DNA of 64,000 nt from Marinomonas phaeophyticola (GTDB lineage Bacteria > Pseudomonadota > Gammaproteobacteria > Pseudomonadales > Marinomonadaceae). Below the pieces are notes generated by a model, which was not told where the DNA came from, did not search any database, and worked only from the letters and a program-made list of their open reading frames with translations. This document shows positions 39,161 to 48,773 of the stretch, one piece after another (position 1 is the stretch's first letter; each line of letters starts with the position of its first letter). The stretch spans positions 186,001-250,000 of the forward strand of contig NZ_JAPUBN010000006.1 in assembly GCF_026966905.1 (NCBI RefSeq). The letters run 5' to 3'. The position numbers and the translations under genes were made by a program.

Positions 39161-39189
39161 CAGCTGTATAGCCTTAGGCTGTACAGCTG
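39161..39189 (+). promoter_or_regulatory. Intra-operon hairpin after the binding-protein gene
   Basis: 13-bp stem CAGCTGTATAGCC / GGCTGTACAGCTG (one wobble) with a TTA loop, directly after the stop of the binding-protein gene and followed by GTTTTAG. It likely causes partial termination or protects the upstream message, giving an excess of binding protein over ATPase and permease. Confidence 0.7.
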
Positions 39190-39212
39190 GTTTTAGCCAA
39201 GAAGGAAATATC

Positions 39213-40745
39213 ATGAACCAATCAGCATTGCGAATTAGCAATATTGTCAAAAGTTTTAACGGCATAAAAGCGTTAAAAGGGCTTACTCTCAATTTTAATA
39301 AAGGAGAAATTATCGGCTTAGTCGGCTCGAATGGAGCGGGGAAGTCAACACTTTTAAATGTTATATGGGGTGCTTATGCTCCTGATTCTGGCGAGTTATA
39401 TATTGATGGTGAGCGTATCGAAAAAATAACACCAACGAAAGCTCAAGAATTAGGTATTAGTATTATTTTCCAGCATCGAAGACTTATGCCCTATATGACA
39501 GTGGCTGAAAATATTTTTATTGACAACATGCCTAAAAAGAAAGGAGTGATTGATTACAAAAAAATGCGCACGGATGCTAAAGAGTTATTAGATGTACTTA
39601 ACTTAGATATTGACTGTAACATCAAGGTAGAACGGTTAAGTGCAGAAGAAAAGCAACTAGTTGAAATTGTAAAAGCCTATTCTAAACAGCCTAAAGTTTT
39701 ACTAATGGATGAACCAACAACCGCGTTGAGACAAGGTGATGTGGAGCGACTTTTTGAGCTCATGAATACGCTAAAATCACAAGGCAGTAGCGTCGTATTT
39801 ATTTCTCACCGGTTGAAAGAGGTTATGGAAATTTGTGATCGTATATCGATTATCCGAGATGGGGGGAATGTGAGTGAGGGTGAAAAGTTAGATTATTCAC
39901 CCGATAGAATCGTGGAAGAAATGAGTGGCATTACAGCAACCGATTTTGAACATCAACGAGATGTTACAGATTCCTCTTTTAGTAAGGCAAGTCAAGAAGT
40001 ATTGCTTTCAGCTAGCTCGCTCTCTGTCGATAATTGTCAAGATATTGAATTTGCATTACATAAAGGTGAAATTCTCGGCTTTGCAGGCTTAGGCGGCTCA
40101 GGTGTAGAAAACATTTTTGAAGCTCTATATGGATTAAAAACTCATGTAGATGGCGATATAAAAATTGATGGTGTCGACGTGGAAATTCATTCTCCTATTG
40201 ACGCGATATCTTATGGCTTAGGTTTTGTTTCAGAAGACAGGCAACTCAATGGTGAATTTTTAGAACTAAGTGTTAAAGATAATATTTGTATTCCAAAAGG
40301 TCAGAAAAAACGGTTGTATTCAGTCATTAATCGCAAGGAAGAAACACTCGCTTCAAAAGGGTTCATTGAGAAGTTGAATATAAAAACGGACTCAGAAGAG
40401 CAGTTAATAAAAAATTTGAGTGGAGGAAATCAGCAAAAAGCTATTATTGCTAAATGGCTTCATTTGCAGTCTAAGGTCATATTGATGTGTGAACCGACCG
40501 CAGGTATTGATGTGGCTGCAAAAAGTGATGTAAATAAACTCATTCAACAAATCGCACTGGAAGGTAAAGGCATACTTTATACCTCTTCTTATATTACTGA
40601 GCTGATGCACGTATCCGATCGAATTATTGTAGTTTATCAAGGACGAATTATTAAAGTGTTCTCGAGAGCTGAATACGACCATAACAAAATCTATCTTGCT
40701 ATGAATGGTATAAATGAACAAATAGGAGCGAAACATGAACACTAG
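39213..40745 (+). CDS. Sugar ABC transporter ATP-binding protein (RbsA/MglA type, two ABC domains)
   Basis: 510 aa from the ATG at 39213 (AAGGAA upstream); an earlier in-frame start would run through the hairpin. First domain: Walker A G-S-N-G-A-G-K-S, then L-S-A-E-E-K-Q-L-V-E-I signature and Walker B M-D-E-P-T. Second domain: degenerate Walker A (G-L-G-G-S-G-V-E) as usual in this family, with L-S-G-G-N-Q-Q-K and C-E-P-T-A-G-I-D-V. Energises uptake with the permease, whose gene overlaps by 11 nt. Confidence 0.92.
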   Translation: MNQSALRISNIVKSFNGIKALKGLTLNFNKGEIIGLVGSNGAGKSTLLNVIWGAYAPDSGELYIDGERIEKITPTKAQELGISIIFQHRRLMPYMTVAENIFIDNMPKKKGVIDYKKMRTDAKELLDVLNLDIDCNIKVERLSAEEKQLVEIVKAYSKQPKVLLMDEPTTALRQGDVERLFELMNTLKSQGSSVVFISHRLKEVMEICDRISIIRDGGNVSEGEKLDYSPDRIVEEMSGITATDFEHQRDVTDSSFSKASQEVLLSASSLSVDNCQDIEFALHKGEILGFAGLGGSGVENIFEALYGLKTHVDGDIKIDGVDVEIHSPIDAISYGLGFVSEDRQLNGEFLELSVKDNICIPKGQKKRLYSVINRKEETLASKGFIEKLNIKTDSEEQLIKNLSGGNQQKAIIAKWLHLQSKVILMCEPTAGIDVAAKSDVNKLIQQIALEGKGILYTSSYITELMHVSDRIIVVYQGRIIKVFSRAEYDHNKIYLAMNGINEQIGAKHEH

Positions 40746-41727
40746 TGAGAAGTCTTTAACTCAAAGAAATGAAAAGATACAAAAAAATTGGACACAAAAA
40801 GGACTCGAGCTTATTTCATCTAGCTACCTAGTTAAATTGTCGATAGCCTGCTTGGTTCTTGTGGCATTGCTGTCTTTTGCCAGTCCTTATTTTTTTACCT
40901 TAACGAATTTTAAGGATATTTTATTGGGGACAGCGGTCATTGGAATTATTTCATTCGGAATGACAATGGTATTGATTAGTGATGGCATTGATTTGTCTGT
41001 GGGTTCAGTTGTTGCCTACAGCAGTGTTATTCTTTGTGTGAGTCTCAATGCGGGTTTAGGCTTGCCAGTGGCATTATTTTTAACTGTCGCAGGCGCTATT
41101 ACCGTTGGGCTATTCAATGGTTTTTTTGTCTCAGTTCTCAATATTAACCCGTTTATTATTACCCTCGGCAGCATGAGTCTAGTTAGAGGCATTGCGTATA
41201 TTATTATCGGTGGTCAACCAAAACCTTTTGATTCAGATATTATTCGATTTATTGGTTCCGGTTCTTTATTGGGTATTCCGATTCCGATTTATGCTTTGTT
41301 GCTCGTTCTTGTGGTACTTTCTTATGTAATGAAATACACACAATTTGGACGTAATGTCTATGCAATTGGTAATAACCAGGAGACAGCGAGACTATCTGGT
41401 ATCAATGTTGTCAAAACTCGTATTCTGGTTTATTGCATTATGGGATTGTTAGCAGGAATTGCAGGGATTTTGCTTGCAGCGCAAACGTATGCAGGAATAC
41501 CAGCAGCAGGGATGGGGTATGAATTGGATGCATTGACGGCCGTTATTTTAGGTGGAACATGTTTAAAAGGAGGTCAGGGAAGGCTGGCTGGTACGCTTTT
41601 AGGTACTCTGATTGTGGCGCTGGTTCTTAATGGTCAGAATATGCTTGGAGTGCCTTATTTTTATCAATTGGTTAGCAAGGGGATAATCATCATTTTTGCA
41701 ATGACGGTGGCAATGAAGCGAAATTAA
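40735..41727 (+). CDS. Sugar ABC transporter permease (RbsC type)
   Basis: 330 aa, about nine or ten helices. RbsC-family signatures: I-D-L-S-V-G-S-V-V-A, I-N-P-F-I-I-T-L-G-S-M, Y-A-I-G-N-N-Q-E-T-A-R-L-S-G-I-N and A-V-I-L-G-G-T-C-L-K-G-G-Q-G. Only one permease gene is present, so it would act as a homodimer. A terminator follows. Confidence 0.92.
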   Translation: MNTSEKSLTQRNEKIQKNWTQKGLELISSSYLVKLSIACLVLVALLSFASPYFFTLTNFKDILLGTAVIGIISFGMTMVLISDGIDLSVGSVVAYSSVILCVSLNAGLGLPVALFLTVAGAITVGLFNGFFVSVLNINPFIITLGSMSLVRGIAYIIIGGQPKPFDSDIIRFIGSGSLLGIPIPIYALLLVLVVLSYVMKYTQFGRNVYAIGNNQETARLSGINVVKTRILVYCIMGLLAGIAGILLAAQTYAGIPAAGMGYELDALTAVILGGTCLKGGQGRLAGTLLGTLIVALVLNGQNMLGVPYFYQLVSKGIIIIFAMTVAMKRN

Positions 41728-42211
41728 TCGCTTAGAGTTAAATTTTATGGGTGTTTACAAAACAATAATTTAACTTTAAAGACCTCTATAGGATTTCAGT
41801 TGTTTTGAACTTGAATTTTATATTGATAAGGAGGGGTGCCTTTAATCTTCAAGCAATCAAAGGTGCCCTTATTTAAGGTACAAGAAAACGCTTAAAGTCA
41901 TATTTGCAACTCATCTCAGATGAGCATTTTTTTAAAAAATTTAACCCTTAATTACCAATAAATCATAAATTTCTTTTCACATCTCTGACTGTGAAGTCAG
42001 CAACCAACTTAGTAAATCATATTAGCATTCAATATTACGTATACTTCGAATTAACTCAATAAAATATTGGCACTTTACTTAACTAAGAGTTGAAAGCGTA
42101 TTTTGATTCGGATGAAAAACCAATTTAGATGCGCGCACTTGACCATATTTCCTCTAATAGCATTTTAGATGGAGGCAGTATCAAAACTGAAAATTGAGAG
42201 AATACTCCTAT
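41728..42211. other. Gene-free stretch between convergent operons, 484 bp
   Basis: Contains the terminator listed at 41834-41873. The rest is AT-rich without a convincing reading frame; nothing else was recognised. Confidence 0.5.
41834..41873 (+). terminator. Terminator of the ribose-type ABC operon
   Basis: Ten-pair RNA stem GGGTGCCTTT (41834-41843) / AAAGGTGCCC (41859-41868) including two G-U wobbles, followed by TTATTT. Confidence 0.65.
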
Positions 42212-43804
42212 TTATTTATGCTCTCCATCTCTATATGCGATTGGAGTCATACCTGTCGTTTGCTTAAAGACCCGACTAAAATATTGGACGTTTTCGTATC
42301 CCACTAAATTCGCTATTTGGTACATTTTTTTATTTGTTGTTTTAATAAAATTCTGAGCTGTCTGTACTTTTTGCTCTCGAACGTAATCTACAAAGCATTG
42401 TTGTGTTTTCTTACGAAATAGTCGACTAAAATAACTTGGAGATAGCCCTAAGTGCCCGCTGACATCCTTAAGCGTAATTACTTGAGACACGTGGCTTGTA
42501 ACATAACGTTTTGCTTTTAAAATTATATAGTTTTTTTCGTGATGGTTTTGAAATACATCGCTGAAAATTCCTTTCAGTTGCATAATCCAGTCAATATATT
42601 CATCATTTTTTTCAATGGGATCTCCTATTGACCAGTTGGATTGTATTGCTTCCCATTCCGGCGTATTTTCAATACCTGACTGTTTAACAAAATCGTTAAC
42701 TAGGTAATGTAGGGTATGGCTTCCTCCTTGTAGAGCTAAAGGAGATAAAGAGTTATTTTGTTTGAGGTAGGCAATAAGCTCGTCAAAATCACTAAGAATG
42801 TTTTCACAATCATTGTCTTTTATATGGTCTGCAATATTTGATAGATAGCTGTCTAAATCCGATACGCAATCATTAAAATCTAGTGTTTGTAATTCTTCAA
42901 ATTTACGAAACGAACGTGTTTCCGTCATTGAGACTGCTTGAGATGCTTCCAAAAAGGATTTCCTCAAGGAGTCAACACCAACATGTTTTTTTGAAATACC
43001 GGCCGAAGCGTCTATATTGAAAGACTGTTTGGCGGTAAAAATGATAGATTTGTAGAAATGAGATAACTTTGATTCAATGGTATCGGCTGATAATTGATCG
43101 CTGAATGAGCAGACGCAAATAAAGTCGGATTCATCGTTTTCTATGACCGTTATTGCTGAAGTAGATTGAGCCTCATTTTCAAGGTGCTGTTTCCAAAATT
43201 TAATCGCTTCATTAGAGAGTTTAGAAAAGTTGAGCACGCGAAATACAATGACCACAAGACAATTAGGGTGAATGCAAAGATCGAAATCATGAAAAAGCTC
43301 CGTTAACTGCTTTTTTAGGTAGATTTTTCCATCTAATGCTCCCTTAAGCATCACCTTACCAAGCTCAAGTCGTTTTTTTTGAAGTAAGAGTGAACTTGCT
43401 TGTTCTGTCTGTTTGTCTATCCTCTGCTTGTCTATCTTTATCGATATTCTCTTTAAAATAGAAAGTAATTCGTCGGGCTCCATATCCAGTTTTAATAGGT
43501 AATCTTCTGCTCCTGCTTGGAGTGCGCCTTTTACAAGTGAAAAATTATCATATGAGCTAAGCATAACAAACTTACTTTTTAAGTTCTCTTGCTTTGCCGA
43601 TTCAATCAGCTCTATGCCATTCATCAATGGCATCTGGATGTCACTAATAATAATATCAGGTTGATGAATTAAGGCTAGAGAGAGAGCTTCGCGTCCATTC
43701 TCGGCTTCTCCGATGATTTCATAACCATGGGCATTCCAATCAATTATGGAGTGCAATCCTAGTCGGGCAAGAAATTCGTCATCGACTAACAGAATTTTTT
43801 TCAT
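42212..43804 (-). CDS. Response regulator with AraC-type output domain (YesN family)
   Basis: 530 aa. N-terminal receiver domain with D55 as phosphoacceptor (I-I-I-S-D-I-Q-M-P), D8/D9 acidic pocket and K near 105. A long middle region (about 130-420) precedes a C-terminal AraC double helix-turn-helix (S-P-S-Y-F-S-R-L-F-R-K-K-T and V-Q-Y-F-S-R-V-F-K-Q-T-T-G-M-T-P). Overlaps the sensor kinase gene by 4 nt. Such pairs usually control neighbouring sugar-uptake genes; the ribose-type ABC operon is the nearest target. Confidence 0.9.
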   Translation of the reverse strand: MKKILLVDDEFLARLGLHSIIDWNAHGYEIIGEAENGREALSLALIHQPDIIISDIQMPLMNGIELIESAKQENLKSKFVMLSSYDNFSLVKGALQAGAEDYLLKLDMEPDELLSILKRISIKIDKQRIDKQTEQASSLLLQKKRLELGKVMLKGALDGKIYLKKQLTELFHDFDLCIHPNCLVVIVFRVLNFSKLSNEAIKFWKQHLENEAQSTSAITVIENDESDFICVCSFSDQLSADTIESKLSHFYKSIIFTAKQSFNIDASAGISKKHVGVDSLRKSFLEASQAVSMTETRSFRKFEELQTLDFNDCVSDLDSYLSNIADHIKDNDCENILSDFDELIAYLKQNNSLSPLALQGGSHTLHYLVNDFVKQSGIENTPEWEAIQSNWSIGDPIEKNDEYIDWIMQLKGIFSDVFQNHHEKNYIILKAKRYVTSHVSQVITLKDVSGHLGLSPSYFSRLFRKKTQQCFVDYVREQKVQTAQNFIKTTNKKMYQIANLVGYENVQYFSRVFKQTTGMTPIAYRDGEHK

Positions 43805-45558
43805 ATTTCCTCCATTAACGGTAATTCTATTGTTACTAAGGTGTATTGGTTTGGAATGCTTTCTATAATGATGCCTGATCCTGTAGGATGATAAGCTTTT
43901 AACCTTTCTTTGAGGGTGTCTAGTCCTATGCTATTAAAATGATGGTTTTCTTCTTTAAATGATTTGGCACTAGTATCGTAACCAATACCATTATCAAAAA
44001 CGCTTAACAAAATTGATTGATCGACTTTTTTGGCTTCCACAATTATTTCACCAAATTGATCTTTTGGAAGTACACCGTGAAATATTGCATTTTCAACCAA
44101 TGGTTGAAGTATAAATTTTAAGCATTTGTACTTTTTTGCATCATCATCAATTTTATATATAACATTGAATTTATTATTGTAAGCAACAAGTTCAATGGCA
44201 ACGTAGTCTTTTAAAACTGAAAACTCCTCCGCTACGGTAATTATAGGGTCCATTTTATATGTACTATTTCTCAATAAACGTGCAAGCGCTTCAATGACAG
44301 ATTTAATATTACTTGCTTTTTGAATGATCGCCATCCAGCGTATGGAGTTGAGTGTATTGTATAGAAAGTGTGGATTGATCTGGGCTTGCAGTGCCCTATA
44401 CTCAGCATCTTTCTCTCTTTCTTTCTGGGCGACTTGCGATTTTACTAGATTGTCTATCTTACAGACCATGAAGTTGAAATCTTGAGTCAGCTCAGCCAAT
44501 TCATCTTTTCCATTATGGGATACTTGAGCAGTAAGGTCTCCATTACGTATTCTTCGAGTTGCCTTCTGCAACTCCTTGATGGGAGCTAAAAGATTTGTTA
44601 CGGCAGATAACCAAATAAAAGATGTCATTACTAGAAAAATAATGAATCCCCAAGAAAAATAATCAAAAAGCTGGTAGCTTTTATCTGTTACTGTTTCTAA
44701 ATCGAGAACACCCACAACTAGCCAATTATAATCTGGTATATTTTTAATATATATATTTATATTTTTTTCTTTTAATTTTATTAAAGAGAATTTAGTTTTT
44801 TTATTATAATGTTTTATTAATTTATCAAGGATATATGATGGAATAACTTCTCCAGAAAGAGTGTTTGAATCTAAATCTAATACATATATTTTCCCATTTC
44901 CTCTATTATTGTAACTACTTAAAACAGTTGAAAATAATTTCAAATCTAAATTTATATATAGCATTCCAATATCTTCATGATAGCTTCTGTCTTTTATAAC
45001 CCTAAATAATGAAATTGAATTGGGTATATTCCCCTTACTTGAGCTTCGATCAATGCTAGACCATACAAACTCATCTGGATTTTTAAGAGCATAGTCATAT
45101 AGTGGATTATTTAATACCCATTCGTCACTAATGGCGTCACTAAATATGGGGTCTCCAAATGTCATTTTTAATCCATTAAACCCATAGATTTTAATAGCAT
45201 TTACATTACTAAATTGAGAAGAAATTCGATAATTTTCAAGTTTCAGATGAACATTCTTTTGAGCGTTTATACTTTCAAATGGGCTGTCTATAAAATTTTT
45301 TATTGCTTTTTTAAGGTCGAGATCTAAATAGACATAGTAGGCATTCATTTTTGTTTCGAAAAGCTCGTGCGATAGTTGAGCCTGCAGATTGTCTAGGGAA
45401 TATTCATAGGATTTGGATGCATTTTCTTGAACGATGTCTAGTATATATTTTTTTCCTATTAAACCTGTTACTAGTGCGGGTATAGCAACCAACGAGAAAA
45501 ATAATATAATAGCTTTTCCAATAAGGCTGTTTTTAAATTTTAAAAAATTTATTATCAA
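43801..45558 (-). CDS. Sensor histidine kinase (YesM family)
   Basis: 585 aa. Membrane helix at about 12-32, an extracellular dCache-like sensor region to about 300, second helix at about 305-328, HAMP domain (A-P-I-K-E-L-Q-K-A-T-R-R-I), then a His_kinase domain with the phosphoacceptor in Q-I-N-P-H-F-L-Y-N-T-L-N (about residue 395) and a HATPase with D-N-G-I-G. Autophosphorylates and passes phosphate to the overlapping YesN-type regulator. It probably senses a sugar outside the cytoplasm, directly or through the binding protein. Confidence 0.9.
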   Translation of the reverse strand: MIINFLKFKNSLIGKAIILFFSLVAIPALVTGLIGKKYILDIVQENASKSYEYSLDNLQAQLSHELFETKMNAYYVYLDLDLKKAIKNFIDSPFESINAQKNVHLKLENYRISSQFSNVNAIKIYGFNGLKMTFGDPIFSDAISDEWVLNNPLYDYALKNPDEFVWSSIDRSSSKGNIPNSISLFRVIKDRSYHEDIGMLYINLDLKLFSTVLSSYNNRGNGKIYVLDLDSNTLSGEVIPSYILDKLIKHYNKKTKFSLIKLKEKNINIYIKNIPDYNWLVVGVLDLETVTDKSYQLFDYFSWGFIIFLVMTSFIWLSAVTNLLAPIKELQKATRRIRNGDLTAQVSHNGKDELAELTQDFNFMVCKIDNLVKSQVAQKEREKDAEYRALQAQINPHFLYNTLNSIRWMAIIQKASNIKSVIEALARLLRNSTYKMDPIITVAEEFSVLKDYVAIELVAYNNKFNVIYKIDDDAKKYKCLKFILQPLVENAIFHGVLPKDQFGEIIVEAKKVDQSILLSVFDNGIGYDTSAKSFKEENHHFNSIGLDTLKERLKAYHPTGSGIIIESIPNQYTLVTIELPLMEEI

Positions 45559-45729
45559 GAAAACTCCATAGCATCAAATTTGATACTCATTTTTATTTTT
45601 TTAATTATGAGTTTTATTTTTAACTTTAATTAATCTATTTTGACTAGAGTGTTACTTTTAGGTGTTCTGCGTCCCAAATAGACATTCGTTTTATTTTTAT
45701 GGTTGTATTCTAAAAAACACAAAACTCTA

Positions 45730-45760
45730 AAACATAATATGTTTATAACATATGATTTTG
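45730..45760. promoter_or_regulatory. Tandem operator pair upstream of the kinase gene and the peptide-type ABC operon
   Basis: AAACATAATATGTTT (45730-45744) is a perfect half-site pair; TAACATATGATTTTG (45746-45760) is a weaker second copy with the same 16-bp centre spacing. It is 172 nt from the kinase start and 510 nt from the binding-protein start, so which promoter it serves is unclear. Confidence 0.7.
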
Positions 45761-46215
45761 TTATGGTGCAACCTGAAACGTTGTGCATATGAAACCAAGA
45801 ATACTAGACATTTCATTAAAGGTGCTTGTTGTTCTATTTGTATCTCCTTGTTATTTAAAAAATGCTCTTGGAAATGGGAAAGACTGGGCAAGGAGGAATG
45901 CGCTATCTATTATGTGTCGCATTCACGGCATGCGCATTGGTTTAACATAAGTGACCCACCACAGAAGACGAACGTTTATAACGTCGCGTCCATGCGTTTG
46001 TTTACCTGTTTGTCGCAGAGCAATGCGACCCTGTGAACACACGGCCACCTTATTTGTTATCAAAACTCCCAACAAAGTGTAGGCCGAATAAACACTGCTG
46101 TCCGAAGACCTGTCAAAAGATAGAGTATAGAGGGTGTCGATAACCTACTGCCATGAACTTTAAACGCACCTAAGTGGTAAGGGTGGATGATGACTATTTA
46201 TTAATTTAAGGTCTT

Positions 46216-46246
46216 TATTTTTATGATGTTATAACATAACATTTGA
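46216..46246. promoter_or_regulatory. Degenerate operator pair before the peptide-type ABC operon
   Basis: TAACATAACATTTGA (46232-46246) and a weak copy at 46216-46230 that keeps only the right half GATGTT. Spacing 16 bp as elsewhere. 23 nt before the first codon of the ABC operon. Confidence 0.45.
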
Positions 46247-46269
46247 TAATTATTCTTTTTCATTAGTAA

Positions 46270-47841
46270 ATGGTAAATTTTATGATTACTCTGCTTCATA
46301 TTACACGTCGGCTTGGCTTACTCTCATTATTAGGATTTCTAGTAACTTATAGCTCATGGTCGTTTTCGCTACCAAACCCCTCTAATACGCTATCGATTAG
46401 CGCTGCTTTTGAATTTACCAGTTTAGATCCTTCTAAAAATGGATATATTTATACGCGCATGCAGGTGGTAGAGAGCTTGTTCAATGTCGATGGCAAGGGG
46501 AGTATCACGCAGGGACTCGCCAATAATTGGCAGGTAAGTTCAGATGGTAAGGTATGGACGATAAATTTACGAGAAGATGTTCTATTTCATGATGGCAGTG
46601 TGATGGATTCTGCCACTGTATTGAAAAGTTTGTCAATTGCTCAACAAAAGCATGGTGCATTGAAAAAATCTCCTGTTGAAGCAATCAAAGCGATTGATAC
46701 ACATACAATAGAAATTACATTGTCTCGAGCATATAACTTATTACCCGCTGTATTAGCGCATTATTCCTCAGCCATTTTATCCTCAGAATCTTATGATGAT
46801 AATGGGGAGGTTTTAACTCTATCTGGTACAGGGCCTTATCAAGTTTATACTTATTTGCCTCCTCATAAATTGGTGGTTGAAAAGTTTGATGGTTACTGGG
46901 GAAAGCAAGGGTCTATTCCTTATGTGAGTTATTTAACTGGTCATCGCGCAGAAAGCCGCGTATTGCAAGCTCGAAGTGGTCAAGCGGATATTGTATTTGG
47001 ATTGGATCCCGCCAGTTTGCCTTCATTAAAAAGACTGCCTAATTTAACGGTTTATTCTAACGCCATTCCTAGAACGATCGTTCTCAAGTTAAACAGCGGC
47101 CATCCATTTCTAAAAGATGTAAAAGCTCGTCAGGCCTTAAGTTTAGCGATTAATCGTGCAGGTATTAGTAATGCTATTTTACGTACACCGGGTTCTGAAA
47201 CCGATCAATTGATGCCACCATCTATGGGAGACTGGTATTTAAGTGATGTTGAAAAAACGACCTACCAATTAGTAAAGGCAAAAGAAATATTGGCTTCTTT
47301 AGGTTGGGAAATGAACCGTAACGGTGTGTTAGAGAAAGATGGAGAACCATTTGAGATGACGCTGATTACTTATGCGGACAGACCTGAATTGACGACGGTA
47401 GCGACAGCTATTCAAGCTCAATGGGCTGAACTGGGAGTGAGCCTAAAAGTAGATGTGACTAATTCAAGTGCAATTCCAATGGGCCATAAGAATGGTACTT
47501 TGGAGATGGCTCTTATTGCTCGTAATTATGGATTTATTGCTAACCCGTTAGGTGTTGTGTTGGCCGATTTTGGAGAAAATGGAGGTGGAGATTGGGGGGC
47601 GATGAATTGGTATAGTCAAGACATAAGTGCTGACTTAAAAAGATTAGAACAAATAAATGATACGGCTCAATATCATCAACTTACACAAAAAAATGCGCGT
47701 GTGATTTTCGATGAAAAACCTATGATTCCTGTGTCTTATTATATTCAACAAACGGCGGTTAATAAACGAGTGAAAGGTTTTTATTTTGACCCGTATGAGC
47801 GTAGTTTTTATTTGAATAATATGGAATTTATTAAACAGTGA
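46270..47841 (+). CDS. Peptide/nickel-type ABC transporter substrate-binding protein (SBP_bac_5)
   Basis: 523 aa; an alternative ATG lies at 46282. Signal peptide about 1-33. Family 5 features: F-T-S-L-D-P-S-K near the mature start, W-T-I-N-L-R-E-D-V-L-F-H-D-G-S, G-T-G-P-Y-Q-V, and A-R-Q-A-L-S-L-A-I-N-R. Such proteins bind peptides, nickel chelates, opines or oligosaccharides. Its link to sugar-acid genes by a shared operator suggests it may take up a sugar-derived ligand (inference). Its stop overlaps the next start (GTGA). Confidence 0.88.
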   Translation: MVNFMITLLHITRRLGLLSLLGFLVTYSSWSFSLPNPSNTLSISAAFEFTSLDPSKNGYIYTRMQVVESLFNVDGKGSITQGLANNWQVSSDGKVWTINLREDVLFHDGSVMDSATVLKSLSIAQQKHGALKKSPVEAIKAIDTHTIEITLSRAYNLLPAVLAHYSSAILSSESYDDNGEVLTLSGTGPYQVYTYLPPHKLVVEKFDGYWGKQGSIPYVSYLTGHRAESRVLQARSGQADIVFGLDPASLPSLKRLPNLTVYSNAIPRTIVLKLNSGHPFLKDVKARQALSLAINRAGISNAILRTPGSETDQLMPPSMGDWYLSDVEKTTYQLVKAKEILASLGWEMNRNGVLEKDGEPFEMTLITYADRPELTTVATAIQAQWAELGVSLKVDVTNSSAIPMGHKNGTLEMALIARNYGFIANPLGVVLADFGENGGGDWGAMNWYSQDISADLKRLEQINDTAQYHQLTQKNARVIFDEKPMIPVSYYIQQTAVNKRVKGFYFDPYERSFYLNNMEFIKQ

Positions 47842-48773
47842 AAACGTTGATTTTTAAGCGACTAGTACAGCTTGTTGGTGTTATATGGGGGGTTGGAACG
47901 CTGACATTTGTACTTATGCGTTCATTACCCGGAGACATGGCTTATCGAATTGCAGCAAGCCGCTATGGACAAGACAATGTTGATTCTCAGGCGGCGGCTC
48001 TAGTACGTGAAGAATTGCAATTAGACCAAGGGGCATTGTCTGCTTACAAGGACTGGTTATTGGATCTATTACAATTCAGGCTAGGTGACTCGCTTGTGAG
48101 CGGGGAGCCCGTAATAGAAACAGTTCAGCATATGTTGGGGCACTCTTTGTTGCTTTCATTCGCGGGATTGGCTTTATCTATTGCTATCGCCGTACCTATT
48201 GGCTTGCTTTCTGCCTCAAAAGGTAAAATGGTTGATTCCGCTTTGATGGGTTTTTCTAGTCTTATTCGAGCTATGCCTGTTTTTGTTATTGGCGTTCTAC
48301 TTCTTTTGCTTTTTGCACTCCATTGGAACTGGTTTCCTGTTGCAGGCTTTGGCACACCGGCACATCTTGTATTACCCGCTCTAACTCTAGGGTTGAGTTT
48401 GGCGGCGGTTTCTAATCGAGTGGTCCGCGATTCGGCTAAGCGTGTTTTCGGTTCTTCTTTTTATCTATTTTCAAGGGTTAAAGGCCTTTCTAAGTGGACA
48501 ACGTTTAAACGCCATGGGATTCGAAATATAGCCGTTCCAGTGGTTGCTTTTCTGGGTATTCAACTGGTTAGCATGATTGAAGGTATTGTCATGATTGAGT
48601 CTTTGTTTTCTTGGCCAGGAATTGGTCATGGGTTAGCACATGCTATTTTTGCTCGTGATATTCCTGTGATACAGGGTGCTGCTTTGGTAATGGGTATATT
48701 GTTTGTATTTTTGAATACCTTGGTGGATTTGTTATGTCACTGGATCGATCCTCGAGGGGTGGCGGAATCATGA
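47838..48773 (+). CDS. Peptide/nickel-type ABC transporter permease (DppB/NikB type)
   Basis: 311 aa, GTG start overlapping the binding-protein stop. Six helices; M-R-S-L-P-G-D near residue 28 and the EAA-like loop G-L-S-K-W-T-T-F-K-R-H-G-I-R-N fit the DppB family. Forms the channel with the DppC-type permease, whose start overlaps its stop. Confidence 0.9.
   Translation: MKTLIFKRLVQLVGVIWGVGTLTFVLMRSLPGDMAYRIAASRYGQDNVDSQAAALVREELQLDQGALSAYKDWLLDLLQFRLGDSLVSGEPVIETVQHMLGHSLLLSFAGLALSIAIAVPIGLLSASKGKMVDSALMGFSSLIRAMPVFVIGVLLLLLFALHWNWFPVAGFGTPAHLVLPALTLGLSLAAVSNRVVRDSAKRVFGSSFYLFSRVKGLSKWTTFKRHGIRNIAVPVVAFLGIQLVSMIEGIVMIESLFSWPGIGHGLAHAIFARDIPVIQGAALVMGILFVFLNTLVDLLCHWIDPRGVAES

Larger units (their letters stand above)
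45559..46269. other. Gene-poor divergent region, 711 bp
   Basis: Between the sensor kinase gene and the peptide-type ABC operon. Holds a palindrome operator pair (45730-45760) and a degenerate pair (46216-46246). A 94-codon frame (45752-46036) and a 52-codon frame from 45789 show no motif and no ribosome site; I do not call them genes. Confidence 0.5.

Noticed and set aside
45752..46036. 94-codon open frame between the kinase gene and the ABC operon
   Set aside because: Overlaps the operator region, is cysteine-rich without pattern, and has no ribosome site.
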